NCBI RefSeq assembly: GCF_000970325.1
Contig: NZ_CP009518.1
Coordinates: 2,232,001-2,296,000, forward strand
From: Methanococcoides methylutens MM1
Lineage (GTDB): Archaea > Halobacteriota > Methanosarcinia > Methanosarcinales > Methanosarcinaceae
Length of the DNA: 64,000 nt
Reading direction: 5' to 3'
Positions within the stretch are counted from its first letter, which is position 1, and each line of letters starts with the position of its first letter. Shown one piece after another: positions 43,744 through 53,288 of this stretch. Made by a program: the position numbers and the translations under genes. A model generated the notes under the pieces. It was not told where the DNA came from and searched no databases. It saw only the letters and a list, made by a program, of their open reading frames with translations.

Positions 43744-44454
43744 TTATTGTTTTCTTTCGTTCGCAACGATATTTCCCGCCTTCAACAAGCTCTCAAAAGT
43801 CCCCGCATCGCTCCAGAATCCATCAAGCACCTTACACTTCATGGCTCCATTATCAATGTAGTAGTTATTCACATCCGTGATCTCAAGCTCTCCCCTACCC
43901 GAAGGCTCAAGCGTTTTGATAACTTCAAAGACCTTATTGTCATAGATATACATACCTGTAACTGCATAATTGGTCTTTGGAACTTCAGGCTTTTCCTCGA
44001 TGCCTATCACTTGGTCACCGTCCAGTTCTGCCACACCAAACCTGTTAGCATCAGTAACTTCTTTGAGGAAAATCCTTGCACCGCCTTTGAAGCTTTCGAT
44101 GTCTTCTTTGATGCTATCCTGGAATATGTTATCGCCTAGTATTACGGTCACATCATCGTCATCGGCAAAATCCTCTACAAGGCCAAGGGCCTGTGCAATA
44201 CCACCGGCTTCCTCCTGTATCTCATACGTAAGCCGGACTCCAAAATCTGAGCCAGATCCAAGGAGTTCGAGGAAGTGGCCTGCATGCCCCCTGCCTGAGA
44301 CGATCATTATGTCCTTGATTTCTGCATCGACCAAGGTCTGCAGCGGGTAATAGATCATTGGCTTGTCATAGACTGGCAAAAGGTGTTTGTTTGTCACTTT
44401 TGTAAGGGGGTACAACCTGCTTCCTGTACCACCTGCAAGTATTACTCCTTTCAT
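43744..44454 (-). CDS. rmlA: Glucose-1-phosphate thymidylyltransferase
   Basis: 236 residues. GVILAGGTGSRLYPLTKVTNKHLLPVYDKPMIYYPL, VILGDNIFQD and EEKPEVPKTNYAVTGMYIYD are RmlA/RfbA hallmarks. Reaction: dTTP + glucose-1-P to dTDP-glucose, the first step to dTDP-L-rhamnose. It is shorter than the bacterial homotetrameric form (about 290), as often in archaea. It overlaps the rmlD stop by 4 nt. Confidence 0.95.
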   Translation of the reverse strand: MKGVILAGGTGSRLYPLTKVTNKHLLPVYDKPMIYYPLQTLVDAEIKDIMIVSGRGHAGHFLELLGSGSDFGVRLTYEIQEEAGGIAQALGLVEDFADDDDVTVILGDNIFQDSIKEDIESFKGGARIFLKEVTDANRFGVAELDGDQVIGIEEKPEVPKTNYAVTGMYIYDNKVFEVIKTLEPSGRGELEITDVNNYYIDNGAMKCKVLDGFWSDAGTFESLLKAGNIVANERKQ

Positions 44455-45260
44455 GTTTTCCTCTCCTTCAGGTAATCATCTAGTGCTTCTTTCCAGTCCC
44501 TCATAGGACTGGTTTTAGTGTTAGTCAGGACTGAATATTTGGGACGCTTTGCTTTTCTTGGGAACTCATCACTTGTGCATGGGACAGCATTGTCTATGAT
44601 CTCGGATGCAAACTCATACCAGGAACATACACCTTCATTGGTTATGTGGTATATTCCGGGTCCAAGATCGATCATTTCTCTGGTTTTATGGGCCAGATCC
44701 ACTGTATATGTTGGTTTTCCGAATTGGTCATTGACAACTTTTACGTTATCCAGCTCTTCCGATAATCTCAACATCGTTTCAACGAAATTTTTCCCGTTGG
44801 AACCAAACAGCCAGGATATCCTGATAACCCTATAATCGTTCAGATTTTCGATTATCTTTTGTTCGCCCATGAGCTTTGATTGGCCATACAAATTGATGGG
44901 ATCTGGTTCATCTCCTTCCGAATACTCATCCTTTGAGCCGTCAAACACATAATCTGTGCTGAAATGGACCATTTTGGCTCCTGCATTTGAACAGGCTTCT
45001 GCAACATATCCGGGTCCATGCCCATTGACAGCAAAGGCAAGGTACTCATCGTCCTCACAGCCATCCACATCAGTATATGCAGCTGCGTTTATCACAACAT
45101 CGGGATTTATCTGCCCGATCGTTTGTACGACCTCATCCCGCTTTGTAATATCAAGCTCCTTGCGTGTTAATTGTACAGCATCCGGGAACACCTTACAGAG
45201 ATCCGTGCCGAGCATCCCCCCGGCTCCAATGATCACTGTTTTAATGGTTCCCACCACCAT
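44451..45260 (-). CDS. rmlD: dTDP-4-dehydrorhamnose reductase
   Basis: 269 residues, extended SDR. VIIGAGGMLGTDLCKVF at the NAD(P) fold, VINAAAYTDVDGCEDDEYLAFAVNG, FSTDYVFDG and the YGQSKLMGEQ active site (Tyr, Lys). It catalyses the last step, reducing dTDP-4-keto-L-rhamnose with NAD(P)H. The ATG at 45258-45260 has a weak ribosome site, and the conserved KTVIIGAGG core begins only at codon 7, after an ATT; the exact start is unsure. It overlaps rmlB by up to 28 nt. Confidence 0.95.
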   Translation of the reverse strand: MVVGTIKTVIIGAGGMLGTDLCKVFPDAVQLTRKELDITKRDEVVQTIGQINPDVVINAAAYTDVDGCEDDEYLAFAVNGHGPGYVAEACSNAGAKMVHFSTDYVFDGSKDEYSEGDEPDPINLYGQSKLMGEQKIIENLNDYRVIRISWLFGSNGKNFVETMLRLSEELDNVKVVNDQFGKPTYTVDLAHKTREMIDLGPGIYHITNEGVCSWYEFASEIIDNAVPCTSDEFPRKAKRPKYSVLTNTKTSPMRDWKEALDDYLKERKT

Positions 45261-46189
45261 TTATTCTCTTTATACCAGCTAATCGTATGCTCCAGAGCGG
45301 TATCAAAATCATATGCCGGATTCCATCCCATTTTTTGGAGTTTGCTGCAGTCAAGGGAATACCTGAAATCATGCCCTTTTCGGTCTTCCACATATTCGAT
45401 CATGGATTCATCATATCCAAACGCTTCAAGGAGCCTGTGAGTGATCTCAAGATTGGTAAGTTCATTCCCACCGCCAATATTGTAGATCTGTCCGGGATTT
45501 CCATTATGAAGAACAAAATCCACAGCTGAACAATGGTCCTCCACATAGATCCAGTCCCTCACATTTAATCCGGTCCCGTAAACCGGTACTTTTTCACCTT
45601 CCATGAGTCTGCTGATGAAAAAAGGAATCAGTTTCTCAGGGAACTGGTAGGGACCGAAATTGTTCGTACACCTTGTTACTGTAACCGGAAGACCATGTGT
45701 GATATAATACGACATTGCCAGCAGGTCAGATCCGGCTTTGCTTGAAGAATATGGACTTGAAGGATTCAGCATGTCTTCTTCAACAAAAGAGCCTTCCTTA
45801 GTGCTGCCATACACTTCGTCAGTGGAGATGTGAATGAACTTCTTGATATCATTTGCAAGCGCACTCTGAAGAAGGTTATTGGTGCCAAGAACATTCGTCG
45901 ATACGAAAACCGAACAATCTTCAATCGAACGGTCCACATGGCTTTCAGCCGCAAAATGGACCACCTGATCGACTTCTTTCATCACTTCATTTATAATGAC
46001 AGGATCACAGATATCTACTTTAACAAAAGAGTAATTAGGGTTATCCACAACATCTTTAAGGTTCTCGGGATTTCCTGCATATGTAAGTTTATCAAGATTT
46101 ATGATTTCATAATCAGGATATTTTTCCAGCGTATAATGAATAAAATTGCTGCCAATGAATCCACAGCCGCCTGTCACTAATAATTTCAC
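45233..46189 (-). CDS. rmlB: dTDP-glucose 4,6-dehydratase
   Basis: About 318 residues. LLVTGGCGFIGSNFIHYTLEKYP, LDKLTYAGNPENL, VVHFAAESHVDRSIED, HISTDEVYG and the YSSSKAGSDLL active site are RmlB hallmarks. It makes dTDP-4-keto-6-deoxyglucose. The start GTG at 46187-46189 follows AAGGTGAT with 5 nt spacing; the earlier GTG at 46198 overlaps that ribosome site. Tail end encodes WWEPLKQ. Confidence 0.95.
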   Translation of the reverse strand: MKLLVTGGCGFIGSNFIHYTLEKYPDYEIINLDKLTYAGNPENLKDVVDNPNYSFVKVDICDPVIINEVMKEVDQVVHFAAESHVDRSIEDCSVFVSTNVLGTNNLLQSALANDIKKFIHISTDEVYGSTKEGSFVEEDMLNPSSPYSSSKAGSDLLAMSYYITHGLPVTVTRCTNNFGPYQFPEKLIPFFISRLMEGEKVPVYGTGLNVRDWIYVEDHCSAVDFVLHNGNPGQIYNIGGGNELTNLEITHRLLEAFGYDESMIEYVEDRKGHDFRYSLDCSKLQKMGWNPAYDFDTALEHTISWYKENKWWWEPLKQ

Positions 46190-46241
46190 TCGTATCACCT
46201 TAAGACATATTTTATGGATCTTTTTTTATTCAAATAGAGAG

Positions 46242-46796
46242 TCAAAAGTTCATTTCGGCGTTTTTCATTTCCGGAAGAATATTATCTTTTCCAGAAACAT
46301 TTATATCGCAGTCTTTTACTTTCCAGTCAATGTTCAATAATCGGTCATTGTATAAAATCCCTGTTTCAGATTCCGGATGATAATATTCATCGCATTTATA
46401 CGCAAAAACTGCAGATTCGCTCAAAACAGAAAAACCATGTGCAAAACCTTTCGGGATCAAAAACTGTCTTTTATTTTCAGCAGAAAGTTCAACTCCAAAC
46501 CACTTCCCAAAAGTTGGAGAACCTTTTCTAAGATCAACTGCAACATCATACACTTTCCCTTGCAGCACCCGAACCAATTTTGTCTGGCTATAAGGAGCTA
46601 ATTGATAATGGAGGCCACGAATAACCCCATAGGAAGATCTTGATTGGTTGTCCTGGACAAAATTGAATTCCATTCCGGTCAAATCATCAATTATCTTTTT
46701 ATTGTAGCTTTCGAAGAAATAACCTCTGTCATCCTCAAATACTTCAGGCTCAATAATAAAAAGATCACTTATCCCAGTCTCTATCAACGTCATCAT
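46242..46796 (-). CDS. rmlC: dTDP-4-dehydrorhamnose 3,5-epimerase
   Basis: 184 residues, cupin fold. DLFIIEPEVFEDDRGYFFESYN, QDNQSRSSYGVIRGLHYQL (with the catalytic His in GLHYQ), GKVYDVAVDLRKGSPTFGKW and FLIPKGFAHGFSVLSE. It converts dTDP-4-keto-6-deoxyglucose to the L-rhamno ketosugar. Start at ATG 46794-46796 (GAGAGTGA upstream). First gene of the rmlCBDA operon. Confidence 0.95.
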   Translation of the reverse strand: MMTLIETGISDLFIIEPEVFEDDRGYFFESYNKKIIDDLTGMEFNFVQDNQSRSSYGVIRGLHYQLAPYSQTKLVRVLQGKVYDVAVDLRKGSPTFGKWFGVELSAENKRQFLIPKGFAHGFSVLSESAVFAYKCDEYYHPESETGILYNDRLLNIDWKVKDCDINVSGKDNILPEMKNAEMNF

Positions 46797-47216
46797 AAAA
46801 TTCACTCTCGCTCATACTCATCATCAAACCGAACAACATAATCTTCTCAAAGCTGTGCTTAGATCTCAAAAAGCAACTTCTTGGGATTCGGAAACCCGTG
46901 TTGATACAAACACTTTGATGAACATACTCTTGCAATCATTTTCAACACACACCCTATTCTTTCGAAAATAATCAAGTATTAACTCCTATCATTATACATT
47001 TGAACACTCATTTGCTTTTAGGGAATACAATTATGTCCTTAAACGTGTCCCTTTCTCAATGTTAAATACATGTTAATTATGCTTATTTTCATACTAATAT
47101 GGAGTTATGTTAACAGTTAAAGATTGAATGATATTTGTAGTAGCCTTCAATATTTTTGTTGTTTTTGGTCCTCAATAGCTAAATTGTTACTAATCCATTA
47201 ATTTTGGAAATCTATA
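46797..47216. other. 420-nt AT-rich intergenic region upstream of rmlC
   Basis: Contains the rmlC control region (minus-strand ribosome site near 46800-46808) and otherwise AT-rich DNA without a convincing ORF, RNA or repeat. It separates two same-strand genes with different base composition, so it may mark a junction in the mosaic. Confidence 0.4.
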
Positions 47217-48734
47217 TTAAGTATATTCAAATCTATAAACTCTTATGTTCTCATCAGAGCCATCAGGGATCAAAATCATAGACTGATCTATATGCTCAAT
47301 TACTTCTGGGTCTGAAAAATAGGAATTCAGCTTTTGATCTGCAATTACCCATCCATTTTTATTATTTGTTTCATCTTTAAACATATCATAATCTTTGAGT
47401 ATGATCACCCCTGTATATCTATCTCTCAAAATTCCATCCATATCCTCAAAAGCATAGTACTCATTTTGTCTGAGCCAGTAATCAGTATACCCCAGATAAT
47501 ATAAACTACATATCGGCATTGTGCTGAGTATCACATCATCTTCAACCATGTTTTTCTGAACGTACTCCGCTGCATGTTGCCAATTTGGATGCGGAGTTTC
47601 ATAAGGGAGAGGTTGATAATCATTGCTATTTAATTCATATAAACCAACACCATTGGGAATCAAAAATAATAAAATTATGAGCATAGGGGCATATTTACTT
47701 ATTAATTTGCAGTTAACGTGATTAATCCTCTGCAATAATTCAAATATACCATTCGAAGCGAGTGCAATAAATAAAGGATATATGAAAAACAAGTATCTTG
47801 TACACTTGGAATCAAGAAATAATGTTAGAAGGACAAATGGGACAAAGAATCCTATCATAATGACTGAATGATCATAATTCTCTTTTTCGGAGTGAAATAA
47901 TGAAAAAAATACAAAAAATGAGAGAATGGGGAAATATCTGATAAGGAAATGTGCATAGAAATCCAATCCCATTCTCATTCCAATTGGCGTATATTGAGGT
48001 GCAAATGGAATATTTTCAATTAGAACATTAATGAGAACTAAAATTATAGAAATGGTAACAATAAAAAAAAGCGAGCTATGTTTTGTATCAAATAAGTTAT
48101 TCTTGGCAGCAACCATTTTAAAGACCAGATATGCAAAATAAGAGAAACCAATAGGAAGAAATAGAATATAGAACTGGTGTACATAATAGGTCAATATTAT
48201 AATTGCAATCGATGCTAAAACCAGAGCAATAATTTTTTTGTTATTTTTTTCTTTTTGCACATTCTTTGGTACAAGTTCTTTGGAGAGTTCATACACTATA
48301 AATAGAAATGTTACATAGAGAAACTGTAATAGAATATACATCCGAGCATTAACAGACCAATAAATTTGCCAGGATGAGATTGATAATAGAGCCACAGTAA
48401 CAAGGGCAACTTCTTGCGACAATACAGCTTTTATGAAGAAATAAGTAACTATTAGGGACAAAATTCCAATAATAATAAATGGTAGTCGAGCTGTAATTTC
48501 AGAAACACCAAATAATTTGAAAGAACCTGCAACAAGTAATGTGGTTATGATAGAACGGTCATAAGGAATCTCTGACGGCAATAAAGGTTCTCCAGTTTCT
48601 AAGATACCAATTGCAGCGAAAACATGAAACATCTCATCTACCCAAAACTGTAGTGGATTAATTAGCCTAATTAAAGCTAGAATTGAAAAAATAGATATTG
48701 GAAGAAGAAATAAGTAATTTTTTTTGAGATTCAT
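47217..48734 (-). CDS. PMT/ArnT-like membrane glycosyltransferase
   Basis: 505 residues, about 11-12 membrane helices. The first loop carries the acidic WVDEMFH motif, as the DE motif in GT39/GT83 (PMT_2) enzymes; it is followed by LARLPF-like ITARLPFIIIGI and a C-terminal soluble part ending VIEHIDQSMILIPDG. Such enzymes use a polyprenyl-phosphate sugar on the outer face. Sugar and acceptor unknown; it may modify the glycan outside the cell. Low G+C. Confidence 0.8.
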   Translation of the reverse strand: MNLKKNYLFLLPISIFSILALIRLINPLQFWVDEMFHVFAAIGILETGEPLLPSEIPYDRSIITTLLVAGSFKLFGVSEITARLPFIIIGILSLIVTYFFIKAVLSQEVALVTVALLSISSWQIYWSVNARMYILLQFLYVTFLFIVYELSKELVPKNVQKEKNNKKIIALVLASIAIIILTYYVHQFYILFLPIGFSYFAYLVFKMVAAKNNLFDTKHSSLFFIVTISIILVLINVLIENIPFAPQYTPIGMRMGLDFYAHFLIRYFPILSFFVFFSLFHSEKENYDHSVIMIGFFVPFVLLTLFLDSKCTRYLFFIYPLFIALASNGIFELLQRINHVNCKLISKYAPMLIILLFLIPNGVGLYELNSNDYQPLPYETPHPNWQHAAEYVQKNMVEDDVILSTMPICSLYYLGYTDYWLRQNEYYAFEDMDGILRDRYTGVIILKDYDMFKDETNNKNGWVIADQKLNSYFSDPEVIEHIDQSMILIPDGSDENIRVYRFEYT

Positions 48735-49147
48735 GCTTGCAATAAATCTAACATAGTTATTAAATTTATTCCCAAACTGTACCTGTAAAAATACTTTTCA
48801 GTAAATTAGATTAAACTACTATAATTTTAATAGCAAAAATTTCACTGTGTTTGTTTACTCAAAAAATAGAAAGTAGATACGTAATACCCAGAAGAAATTC
48901 ATTTTAAAAATTTAATGTTAAAATTAAATAAAAAATTAATTTTTAAAACAACAAAAACTAATACATCCTATAACAACTAAATTTTGAATATTTTATAGAA
49001 AACTTTATGAAATAAAAGAAGGATGTAAGTAGAAATTAAGCAGCATTAGCAGTAATTATAAACTAAAAACGTATAATGTGATTTGAATGTTTTTAGAGGT
49101 TGCCTGGTAATCCGACCTAAAATGTTAGTCTGGAACTGTGGTTATAA
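48735..49147. other. 413-nt AT-rich divergent intergenic region
   Basis: Very A+T-rich, between two divergent membrane glycosyltransferase genes. TATA-like AATTATAAAC occurs near 49055, suitable for the 915-residue gene; its ATG 49148 has no clear ribosome site. No other feature seen. Confidence 0.4.
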
Positions 49148-51895
49148 ATGAGTTCAAACTTAGCCTTCAATAAAGAAACTATTGAAACACTTACAATCGA
49201 AATTTCCAGATTGCCCACCTATATAGATTTCTATATAGGGATAGAAAAACTGCTCTGCTTTCTATTCATATCTGCATACATTTATGGCTTCTTCTATATT
49301 AGAGACCGGAATAAAACGGATGCCATTCATACCAAGAGATCGAAGAAACTGATAAACTATGTATTATATGCCCTTATATGCAGTGCTATATTCTACTACA
49401 TTCCATACTTCATCTCAAGCAGTGCAGCGCTACCTATTGTAACAGCAACCTTTGCCCTCGGTCTAACCATATTGTACCTGCAAAGGTCGGAAAAGAGATT
49501 ATCATATACATTACACCCAAAATGGATCAGGAGGTCATATGTAATCGACCATGAGAAAATCTATGAATTAATCTCATTTTTGTTCTATGGTCTGCTGTTG
49601 TTGTCCATTTTGAACATGATGGTACATCCATACTCTTCTGAAAGTGTAAGCTCACAGGCAACAAAGGTAATCATCTCCTTTGGAATCTTTTCCATATACA
49701 TCAACAGAAAACAGGTATGGAATCATCTACAAACCATTCAAGAGACTGATCCAAATGATTTCAGATTTAAAAACGTTGGTACCTTTGCAATATATCTGAG
49801 CAGGGAATTATTAATACCTCTTGTCCAGTCTACCAGAGAGTTTGATCGAACAAATCCCAGACATGAAAGGATTAATAGTATCATCTCTCATACATTTATG
49901 GGACTGCTTTTAGTTATTGCAATACAATCAAACTCATCATTATTGCTACCTGAAAGATTAAAAACACCGATAACCCTGGCAACCTTCATCCTCGGTGTGA
50001 CCAGCTATTACCTGAAAAGAGTCAGACCAATCTCCCCATTAATGCATGAAATGGATAATGAAGGTAAACAAGAATTCATATACGAAAGATTTGATGATAC
50101 CATTACCTATGCATCTTACCTCTTGCTGACCTTTACCCTATTATACCATCTCCCATGGTCACTCGGCGACTTAAAAACAGAGATAATAATAGCTGCTATT
50201 CTTTTTGGTGCTTTAACCTTCTATTTGAACAGAGAAGAGCTTAAAAGGATCGAGGAAAGAATATGCCAGGAGAAGCTTGATGAGAAAAAGCGGGAGAAGG
50301 AATTTGCTAAGAAGTACCCTCGGATTAACCAGGTGTGGGGAATGCGGTGGATTGGAATAGAAATTTATAAGGAAGGATGGTTGTACAGCGGGACCTTAAT
50401 TTCAATTGTTTTGATCGCATTTATAATTCGAATCTGGAATTTGACCATATTAGACCCATATACTGATGAATATATACATTTAGTTGCAGCAAATAATCTA
50501 ATAGAAATGGGAGAAACCAGTTATACAAGAGCTTTTCTTGTGACACATCTTGTAAAAATATTTTTTATAATTGGAAATGCTACATCATTTTATGAATATT
50601 TATTTTGGGGAAGAGTACCAGGAGTTATTTTTGGTGCTTTAACAATTATTCCATTATATTATTTAGCCAAAAGAATTAATAAACCAGTTGCAGTTATTAG
50701 TGGAATTTTATTTGCGATTTCGCCTTGGGCAATCGGTGTTTCAAGAAATATAAGAGAGTATACTTATTATCTTTTTTTCATTTTAATAGCTTGTTTAATT
50801 CTGATTAAAATGCTTGAATACTCTTATGATAATAGCAAGAAAAACACATTTAAACTTGGAATATATTCTTTTGTATTAATTGGTTTTTTATATTACTCAT
50901 CTAAAATAGATTACCTATCCTCTCTAAAAATTTCATTTTTGATATATCCAGTAATACTATTTTATTTTTTATTATTTAATTACCAGAAAGTGTTGACAAA
51001 TATTAATTTTAATAAAAAAATATATTATGTGTATTTAATAATATGTTTGTTATTTGGAGCTTTTCTATTAGATTTTATAATAAATAATTTTCAGGTTTTA
51101 TTTGGAAATGTAGAAAAAACTGAATTATGGTTTAATTATTTTTTTAAATCTAGCGGAAGCCCTATGCAATGGTGGAGCGACTCAGTATTTACTTATATCG
51201 CATATTTAGTATTTAGTATTGGATTTATTTGTGCATTATATACTAAAAAAAGAGAATATTTCATGCATTTTCTTATATTTAGTGCATTCATAATATTTTT
51301 TGTATTCTTTTTTAATCGATATGCAAGTCCAAGATACATTTTTTATGCCCTTCCGTTTTTTTGTATTCTTATTTCTATGAGTATTTATTCATTAATCAAT
51401 TTAAAAAAGGTATTTAGTAAATCTTATTCAAAAATAGCATATATTGTTGTTTTGTTTTTAATCATTTCTTCGATATTTAATATTAATAATACGATTTATC
51501 CAATTACATCTGATAAACATGGCTATGTTAAAATGACAGGCGAACATCATGATAAAGCAAAAGATACTATACTATTTCTAGAAAATGAAATTCAAGAAGA
51601 AGATGTATTTATAACAACAATATTTGGTCCAGTAATACAGCTCGCATTCGATATCAATATTAATGAAGAAAATAACCATCAATATATATATCGTGATAGC
51701 GAAAGATTTGATCGAGTAGAAGAATTCATGGAAAATAATTCTCAAGGATTAATGATCCTAGACTGGAGAAGAAATGGTTATTGGGTCAACGGCTATCCTA
51801 AAGAGGGGGAGTTTAAAGTTGGTAATATAACTGTAAAAACATTACAAAATAAAGACGGAATACAAGTTTATAGATGGAAGCATGAATGGAATTAA
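49148..51895 (+). CDS. Large membrane glycosyltransferase with repeated N-terminal membrane module
   Basis: 915 residues in two very different halves. Residues about 30-400 are four (perhaps five) copies of a two-helix unit, each closing with a G/S-x-x-x-Y-L/I-x-R signature: GLTILYLQR (105-113), FSIYINRKQ (181-189), GVTSYYLKR (283-291), GALTFYLNR (354-362), separated by charged loops. A charged helix (about 367-400, KLDEKKREKEFAKKYPR) leads to residues about 420-915, a PMT_2/ArnT-type glycosyltransferase with the acidic DPYTDEYIHL motif (436-445) in its first loop, LFWGRVPGVIFGALTIIPLYYLAKRI and a soluble C-terminus. Composition drops sharply in G+C near 50,400, just at the domain boundary. 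Probably transfers a sugar from polyprenyl phosphate; the role of the repeat module is unknown. Confidence 0.7.
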   Translation: MSSNLAFNKETIETLTIEISRLPTYIDFYIGIEKLLCFLFISAYIYGFFYIRDRNKTDAIHTKRSKKLINYVLYALICSAIFYYIPYFISSSAALPIVTATFALGLTILYLQRSEKRLSYTLHPKWIRRSYVIDHEKIYELISFLFYGLLLLSILNMMVHPYSSESVSSQATKVIISFGIFSIYINRKQVWNHLQTIQETDPNDFRFKNVGTFAIYLSRELLIPLVQSTREFDRTNPRHERINSIISHTFMGLLLVIAIQSNSSLLLPERLKTPITLATFILGVTSYYLKRVRPISPLMHEMDNEGKQEFIYERFDDTITYASYLLLTFTLLYHLPWSLGDLKTEIIIAAILFGALTFYLNREELKRIEERICQEKLDEKKREKEFAKKYPRINQVWGMRWIGIEIYKEGWLYSGTLISIVLIAFIIRIWNLTILDPYTDEYIHLVAANNLIEMGETSYTRAFLVTHLVKIFFIIGNATSFYEYLFWGRVPGVIFGALTIIPLYYLAKRINKPVAVISGILFAISPWAIGVSRNIREYTYYLFFILIACLILIKMLEYSYDNSKKNTFKLGIYSFVLIGFLYYSSKIDYLSSLKISFLIYPVILFYFLLFNYQKVLTNINFNKKIYYVYLIICLLFGAFLLDFIINNFQVLFGNVEKTELWFNYFFKSSGSPMQWWSDSVFTYIAYLVFSIGFICALYTKKREYFMHFLIFSAFIIFFVFFFNRYASPRYIFYALPFFCILISMSIYSLINLKKVFSKSYSKIAYIVVLFLIISSIFNINNTIYPITSDKHGYVKMTGEHHDKAKDTILFLENEIQEEDVFITTIFGPVIQLAFDININEENNHQYIYRDSERFDRVEEFMENNSQGLMILDWRRNGYWVNGYPKEGEFKVGNITVKTLQNKDGIQVYRWKHEWN

Positions 51896-51976
51896 TAAGA
51901 AAAGTACTCTTTAACAAAACCAGTGTTAAGAGCTGATGTTGCATGTATGTTCGTTTTGAGTATTTGCAACTGTAAA

Positions 51977-52004
51977 GCGGGAAACGGGAGTTCCCGTTAC
52001 TCGC
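51977..52004. terminator. GC-rich hairpin between convergent genes
   Basis: AACGGGA and TCCCGTT pair around GT (51983-51998), extended by GCG/CGC with a three-base internal loop. It stands out in AT-rich DNA; likely 3'-end or terminator structure for the 915-residue gene. Confidence 0.45.
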
Positions 52005-52052
52005 ATGGATATATCGATAAATATTAAGCACTTATTTGAAAAAACACAATAA

Positions 52053-52086
52053 TCCCCTTGTGTTTGTGATGCAAACGTACACAGGG
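52053..52086. terminator. Second hairpin before the convergent GT4 gene
   Basis: GTTTG-TGATG-CAAAC makes a perfect inner stem (52062-52076), continued by CCCTTGTGT against ACACAGGG with small bulges. It is placed 21 nt from the end of the minus-strand GT4 gene, so it may serve that operon's 3' end. Confidence 0.45.
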
Positions 52087-52106
52087 CATTTCTTATTATT
52101 GTAAAT

Positions 52107-53288
52107 TTATAAATGATTATTCGAACTATTAATCCATTTTAGGATTTTCTTCACCCGAGCATCCCACGTAAAATTATTGATTTTTGTCAAGTTATTATGT
52201 TGCAAATCCACCTTTTTCTCAATATCATTAAGAAGACAGTAGATTTGATTAGCAAGATCTTCACTATTCTCTGCTTCAAAAAAAACTGCATTAGTTTCGT
52301 CTAATATTTCTCTCATAGCAGGTAAATTTGAAGCAACTATGGGCAAACCACATGCCATATATTCAAATAATTTTAATGGTGATGTATATTTGGCCCCTAT
52401 GGCAGTTTTTGCGTTAGGAATTACACCCATATCGGATAATTTCAACAGTTCTACAACCTCAGATTGTGATACAAAACCTTTTAAAATAATATTTTTTTTA
52501 TTAATATGCAGATCATCAATTAATTGTTCTATTCTCGCTATATCTCCTAATGATCCTCCAACTAAGATTAGCTTCGTGTCATCACACATAGTAGAAATAG
52601 TTGCATAAGCTTTGATTAAAAAATCTACGCCTTTCCATTTTTTGAATGATCCAGCATATATTATTATTGAATCGGCGCCTTTAATACTATGCTTCTCTCT
52701 CAAAAACAGCTTTTCTGGTAGATTATTGAATAAATCCATGTTAACTCCATCAGCTGCGACATATATTTTATTTGTTTTTATTCCCAAATTTTGAATTAAA
52801 TCGATTTTAATACCGTTTGAAATTGGAATAAATAAATCAGGTACTTTTAATGCTTTTCTCTCATGAGCGAGAGAAACTTTACTAGAACTTTTGTGGTAAA
52901 TTGTATGGGGCTCATATATTATTTTTTGTTTTGGCCTCAGAAAACATGGTAAATTGGATATGAAATATATAAAAGAGAAATCTCTAGTATATATATAGTC
53001 CACATTCAAATAATTAAGGACGACTAATGATTGGATGCAATATATTCCTCTTAAAGCAAATTCAATAAATTTATTCTTAGTAAATAGTAAAGTTAACAAT
53101 CGGACATGATAAAAATTATGGCTTAAACCAAAAAAATCCAAACGTCTTTTTAAATCGCTTTTTTTTATATAGCCAGATAAAAAATAAACTTCTGAATATT
53201 TTGTGAAAGATGATACCATGTTGAAAGTTTGGTTTACATTTGCTGAATTTTTGTTTAAATCATTAAAATACACATAAGCTAGTTTCAT
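52107..53288 (-). CDS. Glycosyltransferase family 4 (AT-rich)
   Basis: 393 residues. Acceptor domain with NVDYIYTRDFSFIYFIS and IIYEPHTIYHK; donor domain with IIYAGSFKKWKGVDFLIKAY and LFEYMACGLPIVASNLPAMREIL. The E-x7-E motif is partial (KTAIGAKYTSPLKLFE), common in this GT4 subgroup. Last gene of an eight-gene minus-strand series; it overlaps the flippase gene by 4 nt. Confidence 0.85.
   Translation of the reverse strand: MKLAYVYFNDLNKNSANVNQTFNMVSSFTKYSEVYFLSGYIKKSDLKRRLDFFGLSHNFYHVRLLTLLFTKNKFIEFALRGIYCIQSLVVLNYLNVDYIYTRDFSFIYFISNLPCFLRPKQKIIYEPHTIYHKSSSKVSLAHERKALKVPDLFIPISNGIKIDLIQNLGIKTNKIYVAADGVNMDLFNNLPEKLFLREKHSIKGADSIIIYAGSFKKWKGVDFLIKAYATISTMCDDTKLILVGGSLGDIARIEQLIDDLHINKKNIILKGFVSQSEVVELLKLSDMGVIPNAKTAIGAKYTSPLKLFEYMACGLPIVASNLPAMREILDETNAVFFEAENSEDLANQIYCLLNDIEKKVDLQHNNLTKINNFTWDARVKKILKWINSSNNHL

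Noticed and set aside
51813-52031. 72-codon minus-strand open frame between convergent genes
   Set aside because: It overlaps the end of the 915-residue gene and the two hairpins; no coding signature.
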